A stretch of DNA of 64,000 bases from Saussurea involucrata. Lineage: Eukaryota > Streptophyta > Magnoliopsida > Asterales > Asteraceae. The notes below the pieces were generated by a model that ran no database searches, was not told the origin of the DNA, and worked only from the letters and a program-made list of their open reading frames with translations. Shown here in pieces: positions 8,628 through 20,900 of the stretch; within the stretch, counting starts at the first letter, position 1, and every line of letters begins with the position of its first letter. Where the stretch lies: NCBI GenBank assembly GCA_033807775.1, contig JAWVWS010001018.1, positions 1 to 64,000 on the forward strand, in the 5' to 3' direction. Position numbers and translations under genes: made by a program.

Positions 8628-10593
8628 CATTTTCTTTATAAGTTTAAAGTATTCTCTCTCAAAAACATGTTATATGAGGTTGGGATTGAATCCTTAACAA
8701 AGGAACCCACATCTATGGATGTTAGAGTGCTAAAAATGTGATTTCTAAAGAATATTAAAATTTCAGAATCTGGCAGATTGGTTGCATGTACTTAGGACGA
8801 CCATATCTTGGTCAAATCATGTCCAAAATTTCTCATTTTTATTCTGGAGTAAGGTTTAATGGGTTAGGGTTCAAACCCAACTGGTCTCATAAGAAAACAT
8901 TGAGATTTAGACCTTCAACTCCTTAGAACAAATTTGGTGTGCAGCAGATGATCTGTCAGGTTGTTGTGTCATTTTATTTTGCATGTAACCTTCTGTAGAA
9001 TGCATAAAATTTCTTCATTTTTCCTCTGGAAGGTCCTTATATGAGTTAGGTTTCACATGCATTTGGTTTCATAAAATGATATGGTGTTTTGGTCACTCAA
9101 ATAATTTTACAAGTTAAGTGTGTCAATCTGTCCCAGATTGGCAGATTAGTACATGCAACTTCTTTTGGCCATAACTCTCTCAAAACTTATCAAAAATTTA
9201 TGAATCTTTTTCCATGAGATGCTTCTATGTGTTAGGTTTCCAAAGCATGCAAAACCCCTGAAAAATATTGAGTTTTGACCCTCCAGAATCCTGTTATGGC
9301 AGAAGAGTGCAATCTGTTTTAGACCCTGTATAACACAAGTTAATAAAAATTACTTGGACCCCTTAAACACCTTCAAAATTTATGAAATTTGGTCAAAATA
9401 GCCTTAACTCAGTATAGTACTACATATAAAAAAATGAGTAAATTTGTCATTCCAGAAAGTGTATTTCAATAACCATTTTTGAGGTACAAAGTTTCTGCCA
9501 GATTAAGCATTTTGGAAAAAGTGTGGGATTTTATTATTATAACCCTATATGTATATATACATGATTAAAACATTGGGAAAATGTTAAATTATTCATTTCA
9601 AATTAAATACTAAAACAAAGGCATTTCACAAGAGGTGGACTAAATTAGTTAAGTTTAACCTTGATTAGATATGAAGGACTTATAGAGCTTATTTGACCTT
9701 ATAGGGAGCCCGTAAAGAGGATTAAGTGAACAAGCTTTCACTACTTGCGCATCTACGCTAAAAGGTGAGTTTTCACAGCCCCGTTTTACTTGTTTAAATG
9801 TTTGGGGTGAAAAGCATGTTATGATTTTAAAATGCTAAATGATTCATGATAGTAAAATTGTGGATATTTATGATTTAAGAAATGAGTACAAATGAATGTA
9901 CAAATTTACATAAGTGACAAAGATATGTTGAGTGATAATAAAAATGATAAGTCCCCAATAGGTACACTACTTATTAACTCATAACGAGCCGGTGATATTT
10001 GTGGATAGCGCTATTTGGTTTGACAAACCCACCTTAAACTGACGAGTAGGGGTGCACTTTATCTGATAATAATGTTCTACTCATGTGGCCATCATACCAC
10101 CTCTGAGGTAGTCCGCGGGGCGTAAGTTGTCGGAGGCTTAGTAGTGGCTCAACAATTATATATCTTGCGAAAGTCATTTATTGTAATGTGTACTCATAAG
10201 ATTTAAATTTAAAGCTTGTCGTGACAAAAGACTCACGAAAATAATCTTTGGTTGAAAACCGTTTGGATATGAAAAACCTGTGAACTCACCAACTCTTTGT
10301 AGTTGACCTTTTTCGTTTTAAACATGCTTTTCAGGGAATAAGAAGTAAGTGAAGGCACGTAGGGTGCATTTTGTTTGATGACATCAACATCAAGACTCTT
10401 AAAACTTATATTGTTAATTTTTGTATTTGTCGTCTTTCCTTTTGGAACTTTTTGGGTTAAAGACGTTGTAATGTAATATTTTGTACTACTGTATTAAACT
10501 TGTGGTTGGTGTTGTCTGTTACCTTTTCAATGAAACCCTACGCTGTCATACCTCGTGTTTCCGCTTTAGCGAGGTGTGACACTATTGAACCCT

Positions 10594-11348
10594 TCCCTAT
10601 ATATATATATATATATTATGGGTCTGCATATTATTTTCACAACCCCTCGACATCGTAAAACCCACACAAAGGATCACTTCATATTTTTAATATATATGGA
10701 TGTGCTTATTTGCTTCCACATGGCTATGCTTACATCATTTTCTTGTAAAAAGATTATTATTCACATTAGTTTCAATTAAAATCAATATATCAATTTATGT
10801 TTTTAATATACATCAGTTTTAATATAAATTAATATATCAATATCAATTTCAATTTCAATTTTGTTTTCAATTATTTATGGAACAAACGGCTAATTCACAA
10901 TTGTTTTTATTATAAGTTTTCATTATTGTTGTTTTGGTTATAACATTAAATTCAATTATTACGTTTAACTTGATATTTTGTTATAATTAAAAGTCATTTA
11001 TTCAGCTATTTTATCAAACAATTGATTTCTTCTGACAAAAATAAAGACCGAGGGTAAAATGGTTATTTCTGACGTTCTGACTGTTTATTCAGCATAACAA
11101 TCGAACACCAACATATCTGTTAACACTCAGACAGCTATATTCATTCAGGTCTTAACAGAAAGTGAACCGAACAACACCTTAATAGACATATTTTTATCTT
11201 GAAAGTAATATTCCCTTTTTATGGAATTTTTGTTTTATTTTTATCATATATTGTAAATGTCTCAAAATTATTCAACAACTATTAAACATTAAATAATTAA
11301 CATAAAACACAAATTAATCGCCGCGCAACGCGCGAGCGAAAGACTAGT
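10594..11348 (+). mobile_element. Helitron-like element (3' end well supported, 5' end tentative)
   Basis: The 3' end shows a GC-rich imperfect hairpin (CGCCGCGC-AA-CGCGCGAGCG, 11320-11339) followed by AAAGACTAGT. This is the hairpin-plus-CTRRT terminus of Helitrons, with T as the next host base. A TC followed by a (TA)n tract at 10594 is a plausible 5' end, but the preceding base is T where A is expected. The interior is AT-rich and has no credible ORF, so it would be non-autonomous. Confidence 0.6.
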
Positions 11349-11464
11349 TCGTTTTAAGTCAGTTTCTTTTAACAAATTTTATTCTATTTAAAATTATTCT
11401 ACGAACAAATCTAACCGGAAATAAAAAATTGGGGAGACCTGACCTTTTAATAAGAAAAGTGAAA
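11349..11464. other. Short intergenic spacer
   Basis: AT-rich spacer between the Helitron end and the MITE. I see no gene or motif in it. Confidence 0.5.
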
Positions 11465-11794
11465 GGGAAATTAATTAAAATACCCCAACTTTGATCCTGA
11501 CTTACCAAAATACCAAAAATCTCGATAGGTTTACCAAAATGCCATAAATTTCCGCGGTGGGAAGCCTCTATCGCGGGCAGGGACTGAAAGTGAAATTTTT
11601 TGCAAGATATATTTACACTTTCAGTCCCCATCGCGGGCCACGATCGCAGACCTCGTTCGTGGGCAGGGGCTGAAAGTGTAAATATATGTTGCAAAATTTT
11701 TCACAATTAGTCCCGGTGATAGAGGCTCCCTCCGCGAAAAAATAGGGTATTTTAATAAAGAAAAGTCAAACTTGGGCATTTTAATTAAATTCCC
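11465..11794. mobile_element. Foldback MITE of Mutator (MULE) type with perfect 9-bp TSD
   Basis: The terminal inverted repeat GGGAAATTAATTAAAATACCC pairs with the far end (GGGCATTTTAATTAAATTCCC), and the 9-bp direct repeat AAAGTGAAA flanks it (11456-11464 and 11795-11803). Inside are further inverted pieces around TTTCAGTCCCCATCGCGGGC. Nine-base duplications are the mark of MULEs. It ends only about 120 bp before the glyoxalase start codon, so it lies in that gene's promoter or 5' UTR. Confidence 0.85.
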
Positions 11795-11803
11795 AAAGTG
11801 AAA

Positions 11804-11922
11804 TTCAAAATGGGACATTTGTTGGAAGACCATGATGACAAAATGGGAGGATGATTTAAAGCGGTTCACTGACTCGACAACTGGATAACCGTAGAAAGGG
11901 GGAGAGACAGATAGTAGCAACA
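11804..11922 (+). promoter_or_regulatory. Probable core promoter/5' UTR of the glyoxalase gene
   Basis: The 119 bp between the MITE and the ATG. A purine-rich AGAAAGGGGGAGAGACAG lies just before CAACAATGGC, a good plant initiation context. No clear TATA box is visible here, so transcription may start inside the MITE or upstream of it. Confidence 0.4.
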
Positions 11923-14900
11923 ATGGCGTCTTCGTCTCTTCATCATATGTCTCCTCTTCGTCCCTATCAATCTCCATCATCTCCATCTTCAGCTTCTTAT
12001 CGCCGTGATGTATCTGTTCCTGCGGCTTACAGTGCTTCCCGCAGACTTGCTCTGATCCAACTCGGAACCGGTACCCTAGCTCCACATAAACTCGCATTTT
12101 TATAAAGCTATTCATGCATTACTTACTCATTAGTTACTTATGTATACATGAACTCTTAAGTAACTTTCGGTACATTTTGTGTGGGGACTGATTATTATTC
12201 AGTGTGAGATTTTGTTCGCTACATTCTTAAGGTTTATTGAATTTTACGTTAATTTTTTGTTAATGATACAGAAATCTCAATGTTCAATTATCTGTGTACT
12301 CTCTTCGATCCATATGACTTGTAATGTTAAGAAAGTTGCTTTGTAGCTTCAATTGTTATGGACTTCACGAAACTCAATAGCTAGTACACCCCGGTCTAAA
12401 AGAATGAGAAAAAACATTTAAGTGGGTAACGATTCCATCAGCATTAAGTTTTGGTGTAAATAACCACTTACAACCAACTGTAGGAGGGCCTTCCGGAAGT
12501 TCTAAAACATTTCACATTTGATTCTGCTCAAGAGCACTCAATTCCTCTATAACAATCTTTTTTCTTTCATTTCGAACTTTTAAGAGACTCACGTATAGTG
12601 TTTAGGAACATGAACTTGGGATGCATTTGTAGTGAAGGTAGAGTATTTAGGTGACAGTTTTGAGTGAGACATATAGTTAGATATAGAATATCTGACACCA
12701 GCATGTATTTCTTAAGGTTATTGGAACATTCGATCGCTTGACTTACCAAGAGGTGTTTCTCTTCTCAATTTGGAATCAGGAACTGAGATTGTGCTAGACT
12801 CATTATTGAAGGGAAACTTTCTCTCATATACTTTTTCAAACAATTTATATTCCTAATCACTACAATTCTCTTGAGTAACTTGTTGAGATTTGGGTAGTAA
12901 TCTAGTTTCTCCTGGAAAAGTATTATGTTCATTTTTTGGTGAAATATGATATGCATTTTGCTCATATATGGAAAAACCAAGTCGTATTTTTTTACTCTCC
13001 CCCTAAAGAGGAGGATTAAAGAAATAAAGAATTTCAAAAAACGTAACAACCATAGTAACAAACATTTTTCTAGTGCTTGGATGAAGACATCTATAGTCGC
13101 TTTTATATGATGTGATCCCTACAAAAACACATTTAAGGGCTTTGTTGTCTAATTTGCCAAAATTGGTACTTGTATTCTTATTAAGCACGGTACAACCAAA
13201 AACATGTATAGGCATGGAATGAAACAATCGTGATTGGGAAGGAAAAAGTATTTCTAAAATGAAACTTTAATGCTTTAGAAGGAATTTTGGTTCATTAAAT
13301 ACATAGCATGCAGAAGAGCATCACCTAATAAATACTTCGGTATATATTAGTTGAAAACAAGAATGCACAGTTGATTTCAAGAAGACACGTGTTTTTTTTT
13401 TCAGCTATACTGTTTTGCAATGGAGTTTCTATGCATGAACTTTGCTGAAATAAGCATTGAGCATCTAAAAGATTCCCAAGAGTTTTAGAAAAGTACTCCC
13501 TACCATTATCACTCCTAAGAATTCGAATTTTAGTATCAAACTTAGTTAGAATCATATTATAGAATTTTATGGAGGCATGCTCAACTTCAGATTTCTCTTT
13601 TTTGTAAATAGACCCAACACATCCTTGTATAATCATCAATAACGGTAATAAACAAGTAATGACGTTAGAAGGACCCATATGTCACTATGTATCAAAGCAA
13701 AAGGCATAGACGATTTACATGGTTGTGGATGATACATACATCTGTGTAGTTTTTGCTAACACACAAATCTCACATTGAAAAGATAAGTGATTTTATTGCC
13801 AAATAACACAAGGAACAAATGTTTAAAATAAAAAAAAGTTTGGATGTCTTAATCTAAAGCGTCATAGATAAATCTCATTATTACTCAAATTAGATGTAGA
13901 GTTGAGGGAAGAAGTCTCCTTGATAGTTTTATCTGAGTTTATTCCTTCAGCAGGTATGTAAAGTCCATCGCACTAAGGAGCATGTCAAATCATCCTCCAA
14001 GAGTAGGCCTGGAAAATGCTAGTAGAAGATGAAAACTAGGAAGAACAATTGAGGTGAAAATGCAAGTAGAAGTAGAGAAGAGGGCATGACAATTGAGGTT
14101 ACAGGTGAGTTTATGAATAGAGATGAGATTACAAGAGAGTTTGATTATGATCATCAACTAGCGAAAAGAAAAGAAAAGATGTGTTGTCGATAAATATAAG
14201 CAAGAAGTAACCTTTTTTATAGCACTGATACCATGAAGTTTTTAGAGAAATTGTGTACATTCTCATTGATAATAAGTTGGTTCATATACAACCCAAGGAC
14301 CTAAATTACATCCCATAATTTAAAGGATTTGATAACAAATGAAGGGAATTACCTAATTACACAAAATCTGCAACTTAAAATGTAAATATAATCCTACGAA
14401 GTCAAAGAGTATGTTGTGTATCATATCTTCAGACGACAAGATGGTTGCTTGGTTGACGAAGATGATCAAGAGTGATTGGGAGACTGATAAAAATAAGATG
14501 GTTTGATGATGAAATCAGATTTGAGAATGTTTTGAATAGGTGGAATGAAACCCGATTCTATAAAAAGGAGTATGAGATTATGTGATTTGAGGTTAGCAAG
14601 TATTTGATTTGCACGTAAGCTCATGTACTATTTTAGAACAAATTGATGACAAATACATTGAAGAAGATGGACAAAAGCTCTTGTATGTTGACGATCACAA
14701 AGTTTGCATACATGAATGAAGAAGAAAACTGTATATATAATAACCCCTTAATTATGGTAAAATACAAGATGTATAACTAAGATTCCAAATGGGGACAACT
14801 TATGTCATTGACAGTCACTAAAAATTTGCAACTATTACATGAGATATAAGCATCACCATTCTACCACTTAAATATGTGTGGAATAAAATATAAGTACTCC

Positions 14901-17900
14901 CTCCATTCAGTTGTCATCTTAAAGTTTATCATAATCTTGATCTAGAAAGCATAAAAACCGAAACCAAGCTCTATATTGTGAAATGGATGGCATTATAAGT
15001 TATTGGTTTATGAAATTGTGCACTTGGCGCTTGAACGCATTATGGAAAGTTTGAATGTAAGCTTGCTTATACAATACTCCTCTTTGTCCTCCGTGTGTGT
15101 GTGTGTTAGCTAGATATTTTATTTTATATGACAATATGTTGAGAATTAATCTGATTTTTTGATAATTATGCAGTGATACCTCAGTCACAGTTATTTGGTG
15201 TGAATGCATCCACATTGCTGAAATCTGATGGAAACATGACTGATGTTAGCACAGCTGCAAATACAGCAAAACCTTTCATCGAGGAAAATGTATTAGATTG
15301 GGTGAGAAAGGATAATAGGAGAATGTTACATGTTGTTTATCGTGTTGGGGATTTGGAGAAAACTATAAAGTAAGAGTCTTATCTGTATCAGCTTTCCCTG
15401 CAAAATGCTGTTTTTTTATAACTAGTGATGCATGCTAGAAATTGGAGGTTAAATAGATGTTTGTCTTTCAGGTTTTATACCGAGTGCTTGGGTATGAAAT
15501 TGTTAAGGCAACGCAACATACCAGAAGAAAGATATGCAAACGCTTTCTTGGGATATGGACCCGAGGAGTCTAATTTTGTTATTGAACTTACGTACAGTAT
15601 GTTACCTACTTAAACTGAATAGTGGCCACATATTTCCTGGACACTTGGATTATATAATTAAATATCCTTTAGATGTTTATAACAATAAATTCTCTGCTAT
15701 AAATCTTAATATCAGTTATTATTAGATCATGTCATTGATAGTTTGCTGTTTCCTTCTGATATTGGCTTTCAATTTATATTAACCATGTTTACATGCACAG
15801 ATTATGGAGTCGACAGGTATGACATTGGAACTGGTTTTGGACACTTTGGTATTGCAGTTGAGGATGTAAGTTCATTTGATATACTAATCGTTATCACAAA
15901 GACACGTCCATCTCTTTTTTGTTCTCTCTTGATAACATTTTAGGTAACAGGCCCATTCAATATTGCTATAAGGAAGAGCCTGTGTATGTGTGTGAAGTTT
16001 TAGTGCCACACTATCTAGAAAGCACACTTAATCACACAGTTTTTGGAAGTGATCACTTATAGGGCATTGACAAGCCAATAGAAGCCTTGGCTTATGCGAA
16101 TCTCTAGCGTATGATGTGAATTGATCCTTATTTTGATTTATAGCTATTATTTCAGTAAGCTATGGGTTTATTCAAACTAACTATATCATTAACTGATTAA
16201 AGTTGAACAAGCAATACTGTACTCCTAACTTGACATTATAGTTTTCCAAGTAGAAGAACACTATTAGGCATTATTTGATTTCAGTGAAACATATAGATCA
16301 TCTTTAGAGCTTGTAATACGAGATGCATGGAGTTGGGGATAAACGTCATAAATGATTCTAAACTTTTGATGTATTTTTCTCATCCATGAGAACAATTGTT
16401 ATTTTCAAGAACTTGGGCACTTAATTGATAAAATAGTTACTTGGAAAAAGTTAAACCATCTTATTTCAGTTTGATTTGGAATTGCCAACAAAGGTAACAA
16501 TGTGTTACAGAGCTCCTAATCAACTCAATATAACAGTATAATGACATATTATCTAAATGTACTTTCTGTAATGTCTTCAATAAGTTTGTCTCTATATGTA
16601 AAAATAAATTGAGGTTGCTATAATCTAGTATTTATCCATCAACAACTTGACTAACTATGACATGACAAGTTGCTTCACAACTTTCTTTGACGAGGTATCC
16701 TAAACGTCGTGTATTAGTTCCTTCATGTAGACCTCTTCCTTCGGTTAGTTTCTTTTTGTAGCTTGTACTATGTGTGTGTTATGTTCTTTTCGTTGCGTAA
16801 CAAGGATATCTTTTCTTTGCGTAACAAGGATATGCAAGGTGAGGATATTCATAGCAGACAACAAAGTAATTAATGTTTAAAGCTTTTAAGGCATATAGAA
16901 ATTGTTAACGAGACCATCATATAATTACTAACTGTTATATAGGTTGCAAAAACAGTGGATCTTGTAAGAGCCAAGGGAGGAAAAGTTACGAGGGAACCTA
17001 GTCCACTCAAAGGTGGTAGTACAATAATTGCTCTCATTGAAGATCCAAGTGGCTACACATTTGAGCTCCTTGAGAGGAAGGGCCGTATTCCCGAGCCCTT
17101 TTGTCAAGTGATGTTAAGAGTAGGAGATATTGATCGCTCCATCAAGTTCTATGAGCTGGTGAACACATATATTTCTATTAGTTAGAACACATTTTTGGCA
17201 TGTTTCTATGTGGAGTCTTGCCATTTCTTATATGTGATGTTCTCTTATATGTGTAGGCATATGGCATGGACCTCCTTCAAAAAAGAGATGATCCGGAGAA
17301 CAAGGTGATTTGTAGACTATAGTTTTTTATATTATGAAAATAGCATACTCTTTTATGATATACAAAATATCATGTTATCTATCACAAGAAGTTTGTCATG
17401 GGGCTCTCAATGGATGGTGTCTCTTAGGGTTGTTTACCATATTTTCCATTAAGTCCTTTATGGATAAATTCGTCTAGATAAATTTGTATGTCCGGATAAA
17501 TTTGTTGGTGTTGTTTACTTTTTTACCTGAATCAACTGTCCGAACGACAGAAATGACCATTTTACCCCTAAGTATGTTTTACCCCGATTCACCGGTTTGT
17601 TCCATACCTAAAACAAATACGTGATAACATTCTATAAAAAAATTAATCAACAAAACAAAAAGAATTTAAACAGTGAAGAACAATACATGGAGTGAAGAAC
17701 TGCACAAAACAATGAAGAACATCATAAAACAAAAGAATCAAAATCTATGAAATTAAACAAAGAACAAATACATAAATCAAAGAATTAGCACGTCGAGTCC
17801 TTTAACAGTGATGAACTGTTGGATCACTGCCATGCAAGAAGAGCTTTCTCAATTAGAGAGAAACAAAGTTTGGAGATTGGTTCCCAAATCCGAAAGAATC

Positions 17901-20900
17901 TTTATTGCCGACCGAAATTTCAGAGTCTTTCAAATGGATGTCAAAAGTGTCTTCCTCAATGGGAAACTTGAAGAGGAAGTCTATGTGAAACAACCTACTG
18001 GTTTTGAAGACCCAGCTCATCCAAACTATGTGTTTACTATTTTTCTTTGCATGGGATATGGTTCTTAGTTGGAAGACATCTTTTTTTTTGTGTTTTTCAA
18101 CACAATACCCACCGATATTCTTGTGCCACCAAATCCACCCATCATTCTTGAATGCCGAACGTAAATCTTCCACGCCGCACTTCACCTACGATTGGTCTTC
18201 ACCGCAAGTGGGCATTAAAACTCTCAGTGTCAAACCGCTCGCGACCGATCGCCCTCTACGACCAGGTATGATCTCTTTTGCCCTATCTCCCGATCTACTT
18301 TGGGGTGATGCGGAAATTCCCGTGTTTCAACACCTGGAAATTCCCGAGGTCACTCCAACAGTTGTGGTCCCTTCTCCCCGTCCTAGAGTAAAGTCGGGTG
18401 GCACCAAAAAGATACAAAGAAAGGCCCCCGACACCTCCGCACCAGATTCTAGAACCACGCCATCGAGAGAACACTCGAAGGCTTCCCCGGTTCAACAACC
18501 ATTCAAGCGGAGGCACTCCTCTTCCCCCCCGAGATCTTCTCTAAAAATATCTCGAGTACTTTTTGCTGAGCCATCATCTCTAAATACACTAACCATACAA
18601 ACCCACCATAGTTTTGTGGCCATGCCATACCACCAATCAACCCCTGTGTGTATTCTCTAGACCCTCCATGGTAGACACCTTTCTCTTTTGATGACGTCAC
18701 TCCATTTATTCATTTTAAGCCACTCAAACTCCCTTTCCATTTTCTTTCTTCATTTCTTTTCCACCAATTCCAACCTCAAACCACAAACCCCCTTTCCTTT
18801 GAATTTTCTACCAAAAAAAAAAAAAAAAAAAAAACTCTACCGAAATTCCACCGAAAATTTAGCAATATTCGGTGGAAAACCCTTCAATTTCGGCAAAGAT
18901 TTCAAAAAAAAAAAGGTTATAGCAGATTTCCACTTTCTCTTGATTTTTTCCTCCGTCGGTCGCTGAGGGGGAGGATTGATCTGAGGGGGAGCAACATCAA
19001 CCCTCAGTACTCGTTTTCAGCATCCAACTCGGAAAAATGAGGAAATCGGGCGGACCGGTCAAGGGGGAGCTTATCAGTCCGGACGGATCTATCTGAGGGG
19101 GAGAAACACAAAGACCGGCTGATTCAACTGAGGGGGAGCAAATCAAATAATGATGCCAAAGATGCCAAGAAAAAGAAATAAAATGCTACAGATTGACAGA
19201 AACATCCTGAGGCTCATTCACTTAATCTCAATCCTCCCTCAAAGATTATCACCATAATGGGTTTGTCTCTTTCAAAAAATCACAAACTCATTTGGCTGAA
19301 AATCTTTTGGAGTAAGTGAATGACTTGAAGATTTGGAGCATATGAAGAAAAGCAAAGGTGCCTAAAAGATAATGTTCTCCAACAAATCAACAGGCTGCTG
19401 ATCAAAATGAAGAATCCTCAAGTCAGACACAAGTTTCAACTCTCCTCTTCACAGATACAAGTAACATTTGTTTTGTTCATATTGTCTATACTTCCTTCCA
19501 TTTTTTCATTCATTTGTACAGCTATATTGTTTTATTTTCTTCTCACTTGTAAATACTGTACATAGTATACACACTCATACAAAAAAAAAAAAGATACATA
19601 CTCATACAAAAAGAAAAAGATCAAAAAGAACAAAAAGAATGGTCTATGTGAAAAGAACCCAAAAAGAGTAAAAAGGGTCAAAATGCATTTTATTTTATTT
19701 ACTCTTAAATATTCTAAGAAATGAGCTCAAATTCAAATAGGGGGAGATTGTTGGGTCACCAAAGATTTGAAATTGACTCACCGATGTCTTCCCTAAAATC
19801 TCTACTTAGAATATTTTTAGTTTGGTTCTTTAAATGACTTGTACAAAATAGCAACTGTTCGGTGAAGTCGAAGATCAACCGAAACCAAGCTTGAAGATTC
19901 TCTACTTGTGGAAAATAGAAGATTCTTCTCAACAAAAATACAAGTCATTGTTCACCGAAATTGTGATGGACACATCTCTCCACCGAAATTCTTCTATATT
20001 TCGGCCAAGAAGTTCCCACAATTGAAAGTCTATATTTGGTGGGAACTCCTACAAAGTCTCAAAGATGTTTACTTGGAAGATGTGTCAACAAAAGTTTTCA
20101 AAGATGCTTCTTGGAAGATGTGTCATCTTTGAAAGACAAATGCTTGGAAAATATGTCATCTTTGAAAGTTTCTCAAGTTTCCATCGGTGGTGCTTTTCTT
20201 GAAAGAAAACTTGAGAAGCAAAAGAAGACAAAAATGAGAGACATAATAAGACAAAATGAGAAAGAAATTTGTTTTGTGACAAAACAAATTTGTCAAGATT
20301 TCTACCGAAGATATTTGTTTAAATTCGGTGGACTTGTTTGTCAAATGCTTTCTTTGAAGAAATATTTCAAGTTTCAAGAAACTTTGTCTTGGAAGACACA
20401 TCAAGAAAGATCAGCTATTATGGGAAAATATCTATTGCCAGATAAAAGTGACCATCTGTCATTTTATCTATATTCAGCTAAAGTCTTCCTCAGCATGGTT
20501 TCCATACCTTATTTCAAGGAAAAGGTGATAGTGACAGATCAACTTTTCAGAAGTCAACAAATATGGTGATGACAAGTGTCCCAAGCATTTAATACTTGGT
20601 ACACCCATTATCACTATATAAAGAAGAAGAAGACTTCTTGCAAAGTAGACTTTTGGGTGATCTCTCTAAGTGCAGACGTTATACCTGGAATCCCTTGAAT
20701 CTCTTGAAGACATCTATGTGTTCAAGATATTCTGTTCATCTCTCTCTTTAAACTTTACAGCTTTCTATCTTTGTGTTTTAGAAGTTATTTAGTTTTCAGT
20801 ATTACTTTGTGAAGATTGTTAGAATAGATTTTATCTGTTCTTTTCCGCAACAGTCTTAAGTTTCTATGTGTAATTCTTGTTGAAAGTTTTTCAATATAAA

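Larger units (their letters stand above)
655..10581 (+). mobile_element. 3' LTR of a Tekay-type gypsy element, split by a nested Copia-type element
   Basis: The LTR begins TGTAACATCC right after the polypurine tract and ends GGTGTGACA at 10581. The insertion at 1561-8627 plus one TSD copy accounts for 7,072 bp, leaving an LTR of about 2.85 kb. Its last ~820 bp (from about 9760) are nearly identical to the inner end of the 37442-39741 LTR, so the two elements belong to related families. It contains no long ORF. The 5' LTR of this copy is outside the window. Confidence 0.75.

Noticed and set aside
18004..18660. A 218-codon plus-strand ORF as a host gene
   Set aside because: It overlaps the decayed Copia RT in another frame and has no recognisable domain; Pro/Ser-rich composition alone is not evidence.
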